DNA of 64,000 nucleotides from Falsiroseomonas sp. (lineage in GTDB: Bacteria > Pseudomonadota > Alphaproteobacteria > Acetobacterales > Acetobacteraceae). The stretch covers positions 1 to 64,000 of the forward strand of contig NZ_JAUYTS010000039.1 in the NCBI RefSeq assembly GCF_030695085.1, read 5' to 3'. The notes under the pieces were generated by a model, which was not told the origin of the DNA, made no database searches, and worked only from the letters and a program-made list of their open reading frames with translations. The position numbers and the translations under genes were made by a program. Positions 44,612-54,540 of this stretch are shown one piece after another. Each line of letters begins with the position of its first letter. Within the stretch, counting starts at the first letter, position 1.

Positions 44612-44733
44612 GGAAGGGTCTCCGGAGGATTGCGGCGGATGCTAAGCCGCGGCGCCGCAGGCGTCACCCCCTTGGCCCCGCGCCGCTGGCGTGGAACCCT
44701 GCCCCGGCCGGAAGCCTCGAAGGAGAACGCCCG

Positions 44734-46167
44734 ATGGCAGACAAGCTGTTGATCACGAACGGCCTGGTGGTCACCATGAACCCCGCTCGCCAGGTGCTGG
44801 AAGGCGGCGCGGTTCTTGTGGAGGGCGAGCGCATCGCCGCGATCGGCGACACCGCCGCGCTGCGCGCCGCCCATCCCGGCACGCCGGAGATCGACGCCAC
44901 CGGCAAGGCGGTGCTTCCGGGCCTGATCGATGCACATGCCCATGCTGGCCACACGCTGGTGAAGACGTTGGGCGGCGGCGATGGCGGGCGCTGGACGGAA
45001 TCGGTGGAAGCCATCTACCCGCGCGGCGCCACGCCGGAATTCTGGGGTGCAGATGGCGCCCTCGCGGCGCTGGAGCGGCTGAAGGCCGGCGTCACCACCG
45101 GGCTGTCCATCTTCGGCGCCTATGGCTCCCGCACCGATGATGCCGCGCATGCCGAGGCGCATGCGGAAGGCTATCGCCGCATCGGCATCCGCAGCGTGCT
45201 CTGCCCCGGCGTTTCTCCGCCACCTTACCCGAACCGGTTCTACGACTGGCAGGGCGGCACGCATCGGGAGCGCGAGATCGGGCTTCAGGACCAGTTGGAG
45301 GTCTGTGCCACGCTGATCGACCGGCTGCATGGCGCCGGCGATGGGCTGACCCGGATCATGCTCTGCGCCCCTGTGGGCTATCCGGGCCGCCATGGCGTGA
45401 CAGCGGAAACCGCAGCGATCTACCCGGAGGTCGCCAAGCAGGTACGCGCGCTGTCCCGCGCCCGCGGCGTGGGCTTTACCCAGGATGGCCACAAGGGCGG
45501 CACGGTGCGCGACGCGATGGAGCAGGGCATCCTCGGCCCCGATGCGCTGCTCTCGCACTGCATCGACCTGGCGGAGGACGAAATCCGCATCATCGCCGAA
45601 ACCGGCACCAAGGTTGCGCACAACCCGTCGGCCAACATGTCCATCATCGGCCGCTGCCCGGCGATCGAGCTGATGGATGCAGGCGCCACCGTCGCCATCT
45701 GTTCGGACGGCACCGCGCCCGACCGCAGCTTCGACATGTTCCGCCACATGACCCAGGCGATGCACTATCACCGCCGCCATTTCCGGGACGCGAAGGTGCT
45801 ACCGCCAGGCAAGGCGCTGGAAATGATCACCTGCGACGCGGCCCGCGGGCTCGGGATGGAGGACGAGATCGGCAGCCTGGAGGCCGGGAAGCGGGCCGAC
45901 ATCACGGTGGTCGATCTGCACAAGCCGCATCTTTGGCCCGGCGACATGCCGCTTTACCGGCTGGTCTGCTTCGCCGTGGGGTCGGATGTGGACACGGTAC
46001 TGGTCAGCGGTCGCGTGTTGATGCAGGGCCGCGTGGTCCGGCACGTGGCGGAGGATGCGGTAATGGAGGCAGCGACACGGGAAATCGGCCTTGCCCTGGC
46101 GCGTACCGGTTTGCAGCATATGACCGCGACGCCGCCCGGCTTTTGGGGCGCCACGCGCTACCGCTGA
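44734..46167 (+). CDS. TRZ/ATZ-type amidohydrolase (cytosine deaminase-like superfamily)
   Basis: A 477-residue metal-dependent hydrolase or deaminase. Composite beta-sandwich ends flank a TIM barrel. Metal-site motifs are GLIDAHAHAGHTL (His-x-His), GFTQDGHKGGTV (His), LLSHCIDLAEDE (His), and AICSDGTAPDRSFD (Asp). The N-terminal KLLITNGLVVTMNPARQVLEGGAVLVEGERI and C-terminal GKRADITVVDLHKPHLWP are typical of the TRZ/ATZ/5-methylthioadenosine deaminase group. AAGGAG lies nine bases upstream. Its stop overlaps that of the convergent MarR gene by ten bases. The substrate is unknown. Confidence 0.9.
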   Translation: MADKLLITNGLVVTMNPARQVLEGGAVLVEGERIAAIGDTAALRAAHPGTPEIDATGKAVLPGLIDAHAHAGHTLVKTLGGGDGGRWTESVEAIYPRGATPEFWGADGALAALERLKAGVTTGLSIFGAYGSRTDDAAHAEAHAEGYRRIGIRSVLCPGVSPPPYPNRFYDWQGGTHREREIGLQDQLEVCATLIDRLHGAGDGLTRIMLCAPVGYPGRHGVTAETAAIYPEVAKQVRALSRARGVGFTQDGHKGGTVRDAMEQGILGPDALLSHCIDLAEDEIRIIAETGTKVAHNPSANMSIIGRCPAIELMDAGATVAICSDGTAPDRSFDMFRHMTQAMHYHRRHFRDAKVLPPGKALEMITCDAARGLGMEDEIGSLEAGKRADITVVDLHKPHLWPGDMPLYRLVCFAVGSDVDTVLVSGRVLMQGRVVRHVAEDAVMEAATREIGLALARTGLQHMTATPPGFWGATRYR

Positions 46168-46631
46168 GGCTCCGGGTCGGGATCTGCGTCCCTGGCGCGG
46201 TCCAGCGCAGCGCGCAGGCGGCGCAGCGGCGCCAGCAATCCGGCAATCTCTTCCGCTGCCAAGCCGTGCGGCACCGGCCTGATCGCCTCTGCCATGGCGA
46301 CGACGCCTTGCTCGCGCATCGCGCGACCAGCCTCAGTCAGGAACACCAGCTTCCCGCGCCCATCCCGCGGGTCCGGCACGCCACGAACCAACCCACGCGC
46401 CTCCAGCTTCTGGATGGTGTTGGTCATCGCAGGGCGCTCGACCTGCACGGCGCGGGCGATGCGCGCCAGGCTGCGGCCATCGCCGAGCCTGACAAGATGG
46501 TTCAGCACGATGAAGTGGGACAGGCGCAGCCCATCCGGTAGCGCGCGCTCCGCCCGGTTACGGGCCAGATGCTCGATGATGCCGATCTCGTTCAACAGAG
46601 CGAAGATCGGTGGGTCGTTTGGTGGACTCAT
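46158..46631 (-). CDS. MarR family transcriptional regulator
   Basis: A 157-residue winged-helix regulator. GLRLSHFIVLNHLVRLGDGRSLARIARAVQVERPAMTNTIQKLEARGLV forms the HTH, and RDGRGKLVFLTEAGRAM forms the wing. The ATG overlaps the stop of the nitroreductase-like gene (ATGA), so it is the second gene of that operon. It should therefore control its own operon through the palindromes at 47788-47821. A phenolic or oxidative signal is usual for the family but not shown here. Confidence 0.92.
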   Translation of the reverse strand: MSPPNDPPIFALLNEIGIIEHLARNRAERALPDGLRLSHFIVLNHLVRLGDGRSLARIARAVQVERPAMTNTIQKLEARGLVRGVPDPRDGRGKLVFLTEAGRAMREQGVVAMAEAIRPVPHGLAAEEIAGLLAPLRRLRAALDRARDADPDPEPQR

Positions 46632-47773
46632 GCAGCGCGGATACGGCTGGCCGCCGGCCAGCGCGGAGTTGGCAGCACGGCGGGACCGTAGCCCAGGCGC
46701 GCCAGCATCTGGACGACGCCACCTGCACCGAGTTCCGCTTGCGCCTGGCGGTAAGGGCCATCCATCTCCGGGTACTCCTGCAGGGCCTGGCTGACAGGGT
46801 GAAGGCACAGGCCAGCCGCGGTGGCCGCCAGGTTGAGGCGCAGCCAGTCCCGTCCCGCCTGCAACTGCTCAGTCCGGCCATTGCCCGGCGTCGTGGTCCA
46901 GAGGAAGGCTGGGGTGGCCGCCAGCATGGCGCGATAGCGTTGCACCATCATGTCGTAGCCCGGCCGGCCGGGCAACATCGCGGCCTGGGTGAGCTGCCCG
47001 GCGGCCACGGCCTCCTCCAACCCCGGTCCGTAGAGGCTGATCCCATCCGGCTGCGCCGCGACGGCGTCTCGCCCCAGGCGCATCAGCGCGACGCTTTCCT
47101 GATGCGCCGCCGGTGTTGTCGCCTCAATTTGCCAGGCGCGCCACGCCAGGTCGCGCAGCGCGGCGACTCGGGCCTGGTCCACCGTGCCGCCGAATTGCGA
47201 GGGCGGCATTACCGCCGCGGCCAGCGCGGCGAGTGCGGCCTCGGGTACCGGACGGTCCATGGCAAAGGGCCGCTTCACGGATCGTCGCGTACTCGCCTGG
47301 GCAAAAAGCGGGTCCGCGAACCCGCCGGGCACCAAACGAAGCCGCGCCACCGGCCTCCCATCGAGCCGCGGCTGTGGCTCGCCCTCCGGGAACGGCGTCA
47401 TTTCCAGGCCGAAGCCCTGGGCTGCGGCGGCCATGCGGAACAGCTCAACGAAGGCGCCGAGGCCGATGGTGATCTGCCGGTCAAACCGGTCAGTCACCGG
47501 CAGGCGACGGTCGAGATCGCAACGCAGCACAACCGTATCGGGCGCCGCCGCCGGTAACTCCGCAATCCAGGGCTGCCTGTTGTGTGGATTGGGCGCCAAT
47601 ACGGCCCAGGACAGGGCGCGGATGCGTGGATCGGGATGCGTGGCAGCCATCGGCGCCGCTGCCCAGGGCACAGCCGGATCGCTGCGAAGCTCCTGACCGA
47701 GGGTGCCAAGCGGCAGCAGCATGAATTGGGTGGTGGCGATGGCACGAAGGGTGCGGCGGCGGGTGACGGACAT
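46628..47773 (-). CDS. Acg-type nitroreductase-like FMN protein with N-terminal export signal
   Basis: A 381-residue double nitroreductase-fold protein related to the Acg family. It has LAPNPHNRQPWIAEL (FMN-phosphate region), DLDRRLPVTDRFDRQITIGLGAFVELF, RRSVKRPFA, and a C-terminal LNLAATAAGLCLHPVSQALQEYPEM. Acg-type proteins bind or sequester flavin rather than act as standard nitroreductases. The N-terminus MSVTRRRTLRAIATTQFMLLP resembles a twin-arginine signal. I start it at 47773, six bases after GAGGG; an ATG at 47785 precedes it. It is co-transcribed with the MarR gene downstream. Confidence 0.85.
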   Translation of the reverse strand: MSVTRRRTLRAIATTQFMLLPLGTLGQELRSDPAVPWAAAPMAATHPDPRIRALSWAVLAPNPHNRQPWIAELPAAAPDTVVLRCDLDRRLPVTDRFDRQITIGLGAFVELFRMAAAAQGFGLEMTPFPEGEPQPRLDGRPVARLRLVPGGFADPLFAQASTRRSVKRPFAMDRPVPEAALAALAAAVMPPSQFGGTVDQARVAALRDLAWRAWQIEATTPAAHQESVALMRLGRDAVAAQPDGISLYGPGLEEAVAAGQLTQAAMLPGRPGYDMMVQRYRAMLAATPAFLWTTTPGNGRTEQLQAGRDWLRLNLAATAAGLCLHPVSQALQEYPEMDGPYRQAQAELGAGGVVQMLARLGYGPAVLPTPRWPAASRIRAA

Positions 47774-47787
47774 GCGAACCCTCATAT

Positions 47788-47821
47788 GTTTGATTTCAAA
47801 CTATTTAGTTCGTCGTCGAAC
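47788..47821. promoter_or_regulatory. Array of three phased palindromes, probable MarR operator
   Basis: Three perfect inverted repeats overlap upstream of the nitroreductase-MarR operon: GTTTGA-TT-TCAAAC (47788-47801), AACTA-TT-TAGTT (47799-47810) and GTTCG-TCGT-CGAAC (47808-47821). Their centres are at 47794.5, 47804.5 and 47814.5, exactly 10 bases apart, so successive dimers would bind on the same DNA face. The first palindrome starts 15 bases upstream of the start codon. Confidence 0.75.
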
Positions 47822-47869
47822 TTTATGCAAGGAAATCCGAGGCCCCGCTCATCGGCGCAGCGCTATTCC

Positions 47870-50278
47870 CTAGTGTCGAGGGGTATCCGGCGCGGCCGCC
47901 GCCTCGCTTGGCATCGGATCGAGTAGCTGGCGAATGGCCTTGGCCAAGTCCGCCAGGCGATAGGGCTTCGGCAGCAGCGGAAAACCGCCTTCCAGATCGC
48001 CCGACTCCGGTGCCGCATTCGCCTGGTAGCCGGATGTGAACAACACCCGCAGCTCGGGCCGCAACGCCGTAGCCTCCCGAGCAAGCTGGTGGCCATTCAG
48101 GCGGCCGGGCATGACGACGTCGGTGAAAAGTAGGTCCAGCGAGGCCTCCCGCCGCACCATATCCAGCGCGACCTCGCCATTCGCAGCGGTCAGTACCTCA
48201 TACCCCAGCCTCTGCAGTTGCACCGTCGCGGTCTGCCGGAGGGAAGGATCGTCCTCCACCAGCAGCACCCGCCCCTTGCCGGCGGCCAGGACGGTCGGTG
48301 CGTCCGGCCCCGCGGCTTCCGCCGCCCGATCGGACCGCGGCAGGTAGAGGGTCACGGCGGTACCCTTCCCGGGCGCGGTGGTAATCCGGACATGGCCATG
48401 GGACTGGCTGACGAAACCAAACACCATGCTGAGGCCAAGACCGCTGCCCTTGCCAAAGGCCTTGGTGGTGAAGAATGGCTCGAAAGCGCGGGAAGCGACC
48501 TCGGCTGGCATGCCCGCGCCGGTATCGGTGACCGTGACGGCAACGTAGTCGGCCGGCGGCACGTCCAGATCGGCCGCCGCCAGCGCCGCGGGACCGATGC
48601 AGGCCGTGGTGATGCCAAGCCTTCCACCCAGCGGCATCGCATCCCGCGCATTGATGCAGAGATTCAGCACCGCATTCTCAAGCTGCGGCCCGTCGATCAC
48701 CGCCGGCGCCTCACCACGGCTGAGGGTCAGGATTACCTCCACCGGCGCCCCCAGCAGGCGGCGCAACAGATCCTCCATGTTACGGAGGAGGTGATTCACA
48801 TCGACCACCTTGGGCGCGAGCGGATGCAGCCGGGCGAAGGTGAGCAGCCGACCTGTCAGCTCAGCACCCCGCTCCGCCGCTGCCAGGATCACCTCGAGAT
48901 GGCTGCGCGCGCAGGCATCGAGGGCAAGTTCCTCGGTCATCAACTCGGCATTTCCGATGATGACCGCCAGCAGATTGTTAAAATCATGCGCCACGCCACC
49001 GGTCAGATTGCCGAGCGCATCCAGGCGTTGCGCCTGGCGGAGTTGCTCCTCCAGGGCGCGCTGGCGGGTGACATCCACCATGCTGCCAACCATCCGCAGC
49101 GCAATGCCGTCCGCATCGCGCACCAGGAAGCCGCGGTCGGAGACCAGCGCCACGCTGCCATCTGCCTTGCTGAAGCGATACTCCGCTTTCCACTGGTCGG
49201 TACCTGCGACCGCCGCCTTGCGGGCTGCCGTCACCGCCTCCCGTTCTTCCGCGACCACAAGGCCGGACCACCAGCCCAGCCCGGGCAGTGGGTCCGGCAC
49301 CGGATGGCCGAACTGGCGCGTCATTTCCTCGCTCCACCAGATCTGGCCGGAGGCGAGGTTCCAGTCCCAGACGATTTCCGCAGTCGCGCCGGCGACCAGT
49401 CGGAAGCGCTGTTCATTCAGCGCAATCTGTTCCGCGTCCAGCAGGCGGCGCAGCAGCGGCCGCAAGGCGCTGCCCAGCCCCATCAGCATCTCCGCCAACA
49501 CCGGCAGCCCGTGCAAGCCCGGGCCGAAACCCACGCTGAAGGCGTAGCGCTCCCCCCCCAGTGAGAGGGGCGTGACAATGTTGGAGACGATGCGCTGTTC
49601 CACGGAAAGGCTGATGGCGGGGTATTGCCGCTGAATCGATGCGTCGATGTACGGCACGACCCGCTGCTCACCCGTGGCAGCCACCTGGCCGACCAGGGAG
49701 TTGTCCACCCGCACATCCATCCGGCGCAGGTGGTCGAGATAGGCCGCGGTCAGTTCCGGCGTGCTGGCTTGGCCGGCCACAAGCTGCATGTGCCGGCCGT
49801 CCGGGCCCAGCCGAAAGAACAGGCACAGCATCGAATCCGTTGCCGCGCGCAACTCCGCCATGGCCCGCTCAACCGCCAGCGCAAAGCTGGGTGCATCGAC
49901 CACCAGTCGCAGCAGGCGCTCCCGCAATGCGAGCGCCGCGATCTCCTGTTGATGCTCCAAAGCGTCAACAGCAGCGGACGCGAGGTCATCCAGCATGGCG
50001 TTTTCGGCGTCGGACAAACCGCCCCGCGGCCTGGAGTCGTGCAGCCACAACGTGCCGAGCAGATGGCCGTCACGGCCATGGAGGGGCCTCGGATAGTGGA
50101 AGCCAGCCGTCGGCACGGCTTCATCTGCCGGCGGCGTGCCCAACACGACTTCTGCATTCTCGACACCGATGCAGACGCGCGCGAAACGGCCGAGACGCGC
50201 CAAGGCCTGGTCCAGAATGATCGTGGAGACACGAGAATTTTCTACCAAGAGTTGTGCCTCGACCTTCGATACATCCAT
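47870..50278 (-). CDS. Hybrid sensor histidine kinase with C-terminal receiver domain
   Basis: An 802-residue cytoplasmic hybrid kinase. The N-terminal 290 residues look like two GAF-type sensor regions. A PAS domain spans about 292-405 (FRLVAGATAEIVWDWNLASGQIWW). The HisKA box is RLDALGNLTGGVAHDFNNLLA with His431, then HATPase motifs with Asn543 in NLCINARDAM and TDTGAGM, KGSGLGLSMVFG. The receiver at about 668-785 has Asp720 in LLFTDVVMPG. No partner regulator gene is adjacent, so the receiver may act as the output or as a phosphate sink. The ATG at 50278 is the only good start. Confidence 0.93.
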   Translation of the reverse strand: MDVSKVEAQLLVENSRVSTIILDQALARLGRFARVCIGVENAEVVLGTPPADEAVPTAGFHYPRPLHGRDGHLLGTLWLHDSRPRGGLSDAENAMLDDLASAAVDALEHQQEIAALALRERLLRLVVDAPSFALAVERAMAELRAATDSMLCLFFRLGPDGRHMQLVAGQASTPELTAAYLDHLRRMDVRVDNSLVGQVAATGEQRVVPYIDASIQRQYPAISLSVEQRIVSNIVTPLSLGGERYAFSVGFGPGLHGLPVLAEMLMGLGSALRPLLRRLLDAEQIALNEQRFRLVAGATAEIVWDWNLASGQIWWSEEMTRQFGHPVPDPLPGLGWWSGLVVAEEREAVTAARKAAVAGTDQWKAEYRFSKADGSVALVSDRGFLVRDADGIALRMVGSMVDVTRQRALEEQLRQAQRLDALGNLTGGVAHDFNNLLAVIIGNAELMTEELALDACARSHLEVILAAAERGAELTGRLLTFARLHPLAPKVVDVNHLLRNMEDLLRRLLGAPVEVILTLSRGEAPAVIDGPQLENAVLNLCINARDAMPLGGRLGITTACIGPAALAAADLDVPPADYVAVTVTDTGAGMPAEVASRAFEPFFTTKAFGKGSGLGLSMVFGFVSQSHGHVRITTAPGKGTAVTLYLPRSDRAAEAAGPDAPTVLAAGKGRVLLVEDDPSLRQTATVQLQRLGYEVLTAANGEVALDMVRREASLDLLFTDVVMPGRLNGHQLAREATALRPELRVLFTSGYQANAAPESGDLEGGFPLLPKPYRLADLAKAIRQLLDPMPSEAAAAPDTPRH

Positions 50279-50387
50279 CCGAACGTCAATTCAGCACTCC
50301 CACGCACTCAGGTGAACCGTGGTGGAGGAAAGTCAGGCAAATTACCCGAAGCGTGATCGCCGAGACGCAGCCGCACGCCGTCGCAAC

Positions 50388-50431
50388 AAAAAAGGGGCCG
50401 GAAAGCTGCAGAATAGCAGCAATCCGACCCC
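50388..50431 (-). terminator. Intrinsic terminator downstream of glnA
   Basis: Read on the minus strand, GGGG-CGGA-type arms and an inner GCTGC/GCAGC stem (six-base loop) form a long hairpin over 50394-50431, with two small internal mismatches, followed directly by six T (50388-50393). It lies about 80 bases beyond the glnA stop and before the kinase gene's upstream region. The rest of this 230-base gap shows nothing else recognisable. Confidence 0.85.
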
Positions 50432-50508
50432 CCGAAACATTTCGAGCCGTGTCGTGACCGGGCTTTCCAGGCCAGCGCCCTACGGACGCCGCCGGTCAGC
50501 CAGATAAC

Positions 50509-51948
50509 TCAGACCGAGTAGTACATCTCGAACTCGACCGGGTGCGGCGTGTGCTCGAACTTGTACACCTCGCCCCACTTCAGCTCGATATAGCTCTCGA
50601 TCTGGTCCTTGGTGAACACGTCGCCGGCCAGCAGGAACTCGTGGTCGGCGGCGAGCGAACCGAGCGCCTCGCGCAGGGACCCGCAGACGGTCGGGATGCC
50701 CTTCAGTTCCTCCGGCGGCAGGTCGTACAGGTCCTTGTCCATGGCATCGCCCGGATGGATCTTGTTCTTGATGCCATCGAGGCCGGCCATGAGCATGGCG
50801 GCGAAGGCGAGGTAGGGGTTCGCACCCGGATCCGGGAAGCGAACCTCGACGCGCTTGGCCTTCGGGTTTGTCGCGTAGGGAATGCGGCAGGAGGCGGAGC
50901 GGTTACGGGCCGAATAGGCCAGCAGCACGGGAGCCTCGAAGCCCGGGATCAGGCGCTTGTAAGAGTTCGTAGTGGGGTTGGTGAAGGCGTTCAGCGCCTT
51001 GGCGTGCTTGATGATGCCGCCGATGTAGTACAGCGCCATCTCGGACAGGTCGGCATAGCCGTTGCCCGCGAACACCGGCTTGCCGGCCTTCCAGATCGAC
51101 TGGTGCACATGCATGCCGCTGCCATTGTCGCCGTAGATCGGCTTCGGCATGAAGGTCGCGGTCTTGCCGTAGCTGTGGGCCACATTGTGCACGCAGTACT
51201 TGTAGATCTGCATGTGGTCGGCCTGCTGCACCAGCGGGCCGAACTTGGTGCCCAGCTCATGCTGGGACTGCGCCACCTCGTGGTGGTGCTTCTCGATCGC
51301 CAGGCCCATCTCGCCCATGGTCGACAGCATCTCGGCGCGCAGGTCGCCCTCGCTGTCCACCGGCGCCACCGGGAAGTAGCCGCCCTTGACCACCGGGCGG
51401 TGGCCCATGTTGCCCTCCGGGTAGTCCTTCAGGCTGGCGCCCGGACCCTCGATGGAATCGAGCTGATAGATGCCGTAGTTGCCGCCCGTGCCGAACTTCA
51501 CGCTGTCGAACACGAAGAACTCGGCCTCCGGGCCGAAAAAGGCCGTGTCGCCGATGCCGGTCGACTTCAGATAGGCCTCGGCGCGCTTGGCCGTGCTGCG
51601 CGGGTCGCGCGAATACATCTGGCCGGTCGAGGGCTCCACGATGTCGCAGAACAGGATCATCTGCGGCTTGGCCGCGAAGGGATCCATCACCGCCGTCGAG
51701 GGGTCCGGCATCAGGATCATGTCGGACTCGTTGATCGCCTTCCAGCCGGCGATCGAGGAGCCGTCGAACATGATGCCGTCGGCGAACACGTCCTCATCGA
51801 TGGTGGAGACGTGCTGCGCGGTGTGCTGCCACTTGCCGCGCGGGTCGGTGAAACGGAAATCGACGTATTCGACGCTGTGCTCCTTGATCATTTCCATGAC
51901 CTTGGAGACGGCGGCGTTGCTGCCCCCGGCTGCCGGCTTCTTCGCCAT
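50509..51948 (-). CDS. glnA: Type I glutamine synthetase
   Basis: A 479-residue GSI enzyme making glutamine from glutamate, ammonia and ATP. Visible motifs are [30 protein letters not shown] (metal-site glutamates), [12 protein letters not shown], and [11 protein letters not shown] in the ATP/substrate site. The C-terminal [13 protein letters not shown] keeps the tyrosine that is adenylylated by GlnE in proteobacteria. I chose the ATG at 51948 (MAKKPAAGG); the frame is open upstream. It is downstream of glnB with a 189-base gap containing a CCCCC-GA-GGGGG hairpin near 52034-52045, and ends in an intrinsic terminator. Confidence 0.98.
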   Translation of the reverse strand: MAKKPAAGGSNAAVSKVMEMIKEHSVEYVDFRFTDPRGKWQHTAQHVSTIDEDVFADGIMFDGSSIAGWKAINESDMILMPDPSTAVMDPFAAKPQMILFCDIVEPSTGQMYSRDPRSTAKRAEAYLKSTGIGDTAFFGPEAEFFVFDSVKFGTGGNYGIYQLDSIEGPGASLKDYPEGNMGHRPVVKGGYFPVAPVDSEGDLRAEMLSTMGEMGLAIEKHHHEVAQSQHELGTKFGPLVQQADHMQIYKYCVHNVAHSYGKTATFMPKPIYGDNGSGMHVHQSIWKAGKPVFAGNGYADLSEMALYYIGGIIKHAKALNAFTNPTTNSYKRLIPGFEAPVLLAYSARNRSASCRIPYATNPKAKRVEVRFPDPGANPYLAFAAMLMAGLDGIKNKIHPGDAMDKDLYDLPPEELKGIPTVCGSLREALGSLAADHEFLLAGDVFTKDQIESYIELKWGEVYKFEHTPHPVEFEMYYSV

Positions 51949-52137
51949 CGTGTGCGGTCCTGTCTTTGTTCGTCCCGGTCCCATTGCCGCGCGACGGGGA
52001 CCGGCCCCCGCCACGCGCCCGGATGGTGCCGCCACCCCCGAGGGGGCGCCGCGGCCATCCGGCCAGCCTTCCCCGGCGTGATCGCCGGTCCGGCCCGTCT
52101 TCGCCCGCCCTGGCCCTTCGGCCTGGCGGATCAGATC

Positions 52138-52623
<486 letters not shown>

Positions 52624-52749
52624 TCAGAAACGATCATATCACAGGCATATCGCACATAAAACAGGCAGGCGCTTCGCGCCATGTTGCGCCTTCGGCCAAC
52701 GCCCCCCATCATCATCGCCGCGCTGCAAGCCCTCCCGAGAGACCCGCCC

Positions 52750-53943
52750 GTGAAGCCCCAGAACGACCTGCTCTCCGCCACCGGGACCACCATCTTCACG
52801 GTGATGTCGGCGCTCGCCACCGAACATGGCGCCATCAACCTTGGCCAGGGTTTTCCGGACTATGACGGCCCGGAAGACGTCATTGAGGCCGCAGCCGCTG
52901 CCTTGAAGGATGGCCGCAACCAATATCCGCCGATGTCCGGCCATCCGGACCTGCGCCAGGCCGTCGCCGTCCATAACCGCCGCTTCTACGGGCTGGAGGT
53001 GGACCCCAACGCCGAGGTCATCGTCACCTCCGGCGCCACCGAGGCCATCACCGCCTGCCTGATGGCGGTGCTGAACCCCGGCGATGAATGCGTGCTGATC
53101 GAGCCGCTGTACGACACCTACCTGCCAGTGGTGAAACTGCTGGGTGCCGTGCCGAAACTGGTGCGCCTGACGCCGCCGAAATGGGACTTGCCCCGGGCAG
53201 AACTCGCCGCGGCCTTCGGGCCAAAGACCAAGGCGGTGCTGCTCAACACCCCGATGAACCCGACCGGCAAGGTCTTCACCCATGCCGAGCTCGCCTTCAT
53301 CGCCGACCTGATCGAGCGGCACGATTGCTACGCCATTTGCGACGAAGTCTATGAGCACCTGACCTTCGATGGCTGGAAGCATGTCCCGCTGATTACCCTG
53401 CCTCGCATGCGCGAGCGCTGCATGCGAATCGGCTCAGCCGGAAAGACCTTCAGCCTGACAGGCTGGAAGATCGGATATGTCACCTGCGACCGCAGCCTGG
53501 CCGGCAATGTCACCAAGGCGCACCAGAACCTGACCTTCACCACCCCGCCCAACCTGCAGCGCGGCATCGCGGTCGGTCTGTCGAAGCCCGATTCCTACTT
53601 CGAGGGCCTGTCCACCAGCCTGCAGGCGAAGCGAGACCGGCTGGCGGCGGGGTTGGCGCGACTCGGCTTCGGCGTGCTGCCGACCCAGGGCAGCTATTTC
53701 ATCACCACGGATTTCCGGCCGCTGGGCTTCAACGGAGACGACGTGGCCTTCTGCCGCACCCTGACGGTGGAGGCGAAGGTCACCGCCATTCCGGTCACGG
53801 CCTTCTATGCCTCCTCGGACGCGCCGAGCCACTATGCGCGCTTCGCCTTCTGCAAGGGTGATGCGGTACTGGACGAAGCGCTGGCGCGGATGGAGGTTTG
53901 GCTCGCGACGCGCAGCGGCGAAGCCCGCGTGGCCGCCGGGTGA
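52750..53943 (+). CDS. PLP-dependent class I/II aminotransferase (methionine/KAT-like)
   Basis: A 397-residue fold-type I aminotransferase: NLGQGFPDYDGPEDV, NQYPPMSGHPDLRQAVA, VTSGATEAI, LLNTPMNPTGKVF, CDEVYEHLTFDG, and SAGKTFSLTGWKIGYV with the PLP lysine. The motif set resembles YbdL-type methionine aminotransferases and kynurenine aminotransferases. I prefer the GTG at 52750 (VKPQNDLL) because family members start there and GAGAGA lies upstream; an ATG at 52681 is possible. It diverges from glnB across 273 bases and overlaps or abuts cytidine deaminase downstream. Confidence 0.88.
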   Translation: MKPQNDLLSATGTTIFTVMSALATEHGAINLGQGFPDYDGPEDVIEAAAAALKDGRNQYPPMSGHPDLRQAVAVHNRRFYGLEVDPNAEVIVTSGATEAITACLMAVLNPGDECVLIEPLYDTYLPVVKLLGAVPKLVRLTPPKWDLPRAELAAAFGPKTKAVLLNTPMNPTGKVFTHAELAFIADLIERHDCYAICDEVYEHLTFDGWKHVPLITLPRMRERCMRIGSAGKTFSLTGWKIGYVTCDRSLAGNVTKAHQNLTFTTPPNLQRGIAVGLSKPDSYFEGLSTSLQAKRDRLAAGLARLGFGVLPTQGSYFITTDFRPLGFNGDDVAFCRTLTVEAKVTAIPVTAFYASSDAPSHYARFAFCKGDAVLDEALARMEVWLATRSGEARVAAG

Positions 53944-53945
53944 AG

Positions 53946-54374
53946 ATGGACCCGGCCGCCTTGCTGGACGCGGCGGAGGCGGCCCGCGACCAGGCGTACG
54001 CGCCCTATTCCAGATTCCGGGTGGGCGCCGCCCTGCTGTGCGACGACGGCACCATCCAGCCCGGCTGCAACCTCGAGAATGCCAGCTACGGTGCCACCAT
54101 CTGCGCCGAACGCGTGGCGGTGGGCGCCGCGATCGCTGCCGGCCGCCGGCGCTTTCGGGCCATCGCAATCGCCGGCCCCGCCGGCATTGCGCTCTCCCCC
54201 TGCGGCATCTGCCGGCAGGTGCTGTCCGAATTTTCACCGGATGGCGCGCTGCGCGTGGTGATGCGCACGGCGGATGGTTCGGTGCGAGAGACCAGGCTGG
54301 CCGCCCTGCTGCCAGACGCCTTCGGTCCGGCCGATCTCGCATCCGCCCCCGCCAGCGCGCATCCCCCCGGTTGA
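53946..54374 (+). CDS. cdd: Cytidine deaminase
   Basis: A 142-residue zinc deaminase converting cytidine and deoxycytidine to uridine forms. Motifs: YAPYSRFRVGAALLCDDG, GCNLENASYGATICAERVAV with the zinc cysteine and catalytic Glu, and SPCGICRQVLSEF with the PCxxC zinc ligands. It is of the homotetrameric short class. The ATG at 53946 follows the aminotransferase stop by two bases; a GTG at 53940 would overlap it. Both genes are probably one transcript. Confidence 0.94.
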   Translation: MDPAALLDAAEAARDQAYAPYSRFRVGAALLCDDGTIQPGCNLENASYGATICAERVAVGAAIAAGRRRFRAIAIAGPAGIALSPCGICRQVLSEFSPDGALRVVMRTADGSVRETRLAALLPDAFGPADLASAPASAHPPG

Positions 54375-54435
54375 CGCGACCGCCCGCCTCGCCCTATCAC
54401 CCGCCCCCCGGGGTGTTGCCCGGAAAGTGGCGTGT

Positions 54436-54509
54436 GGCGGTCGTAGCTCAGTTGGTAGAGCGCCAGGTTGTGGTCTTGGATGTCGCGGGTTCGAGCCCCG
54501 TCGATCGCC
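54436..54509 (+). tRNA. tRNA-His (anticodon GTG)
   Basis: A complete cloverleaf: acceptor GCGGTCG (54437-54443) pairs with CGATCGC (54502-54508); D stem GCTC/GAGC; anticodon stem CCAGG/CTTGG around TTGTGGT with anticodon GTG; T stem GCGGG/CCCGT with TTCGAGC loop. An extra 5' G (G-1, 54436) faces C73 (54509), the classic bacterial His identity pair. CCA is not encoded. It lies between cdd and an SDR gene. Confidence 0.96.
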
Positions 54510-54540
54510 CATTCGCCCACACGTCCAGGAAAACAACCAC

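Noticed and set aside
52031..52050. CCCCC-GA-GGGGG hairpin between glnB and glnA as a terminator
   Set aside because: No T-run follows on the minus strand and glnA is normally co-transcribed with glnB; it may only tune the ratio.
54436..54509. tRNA-His as an integration site for a mobile element
   Set aside because: No integrase, direct repeat of the tRNA 3' end, or change in gene content is visible near it.
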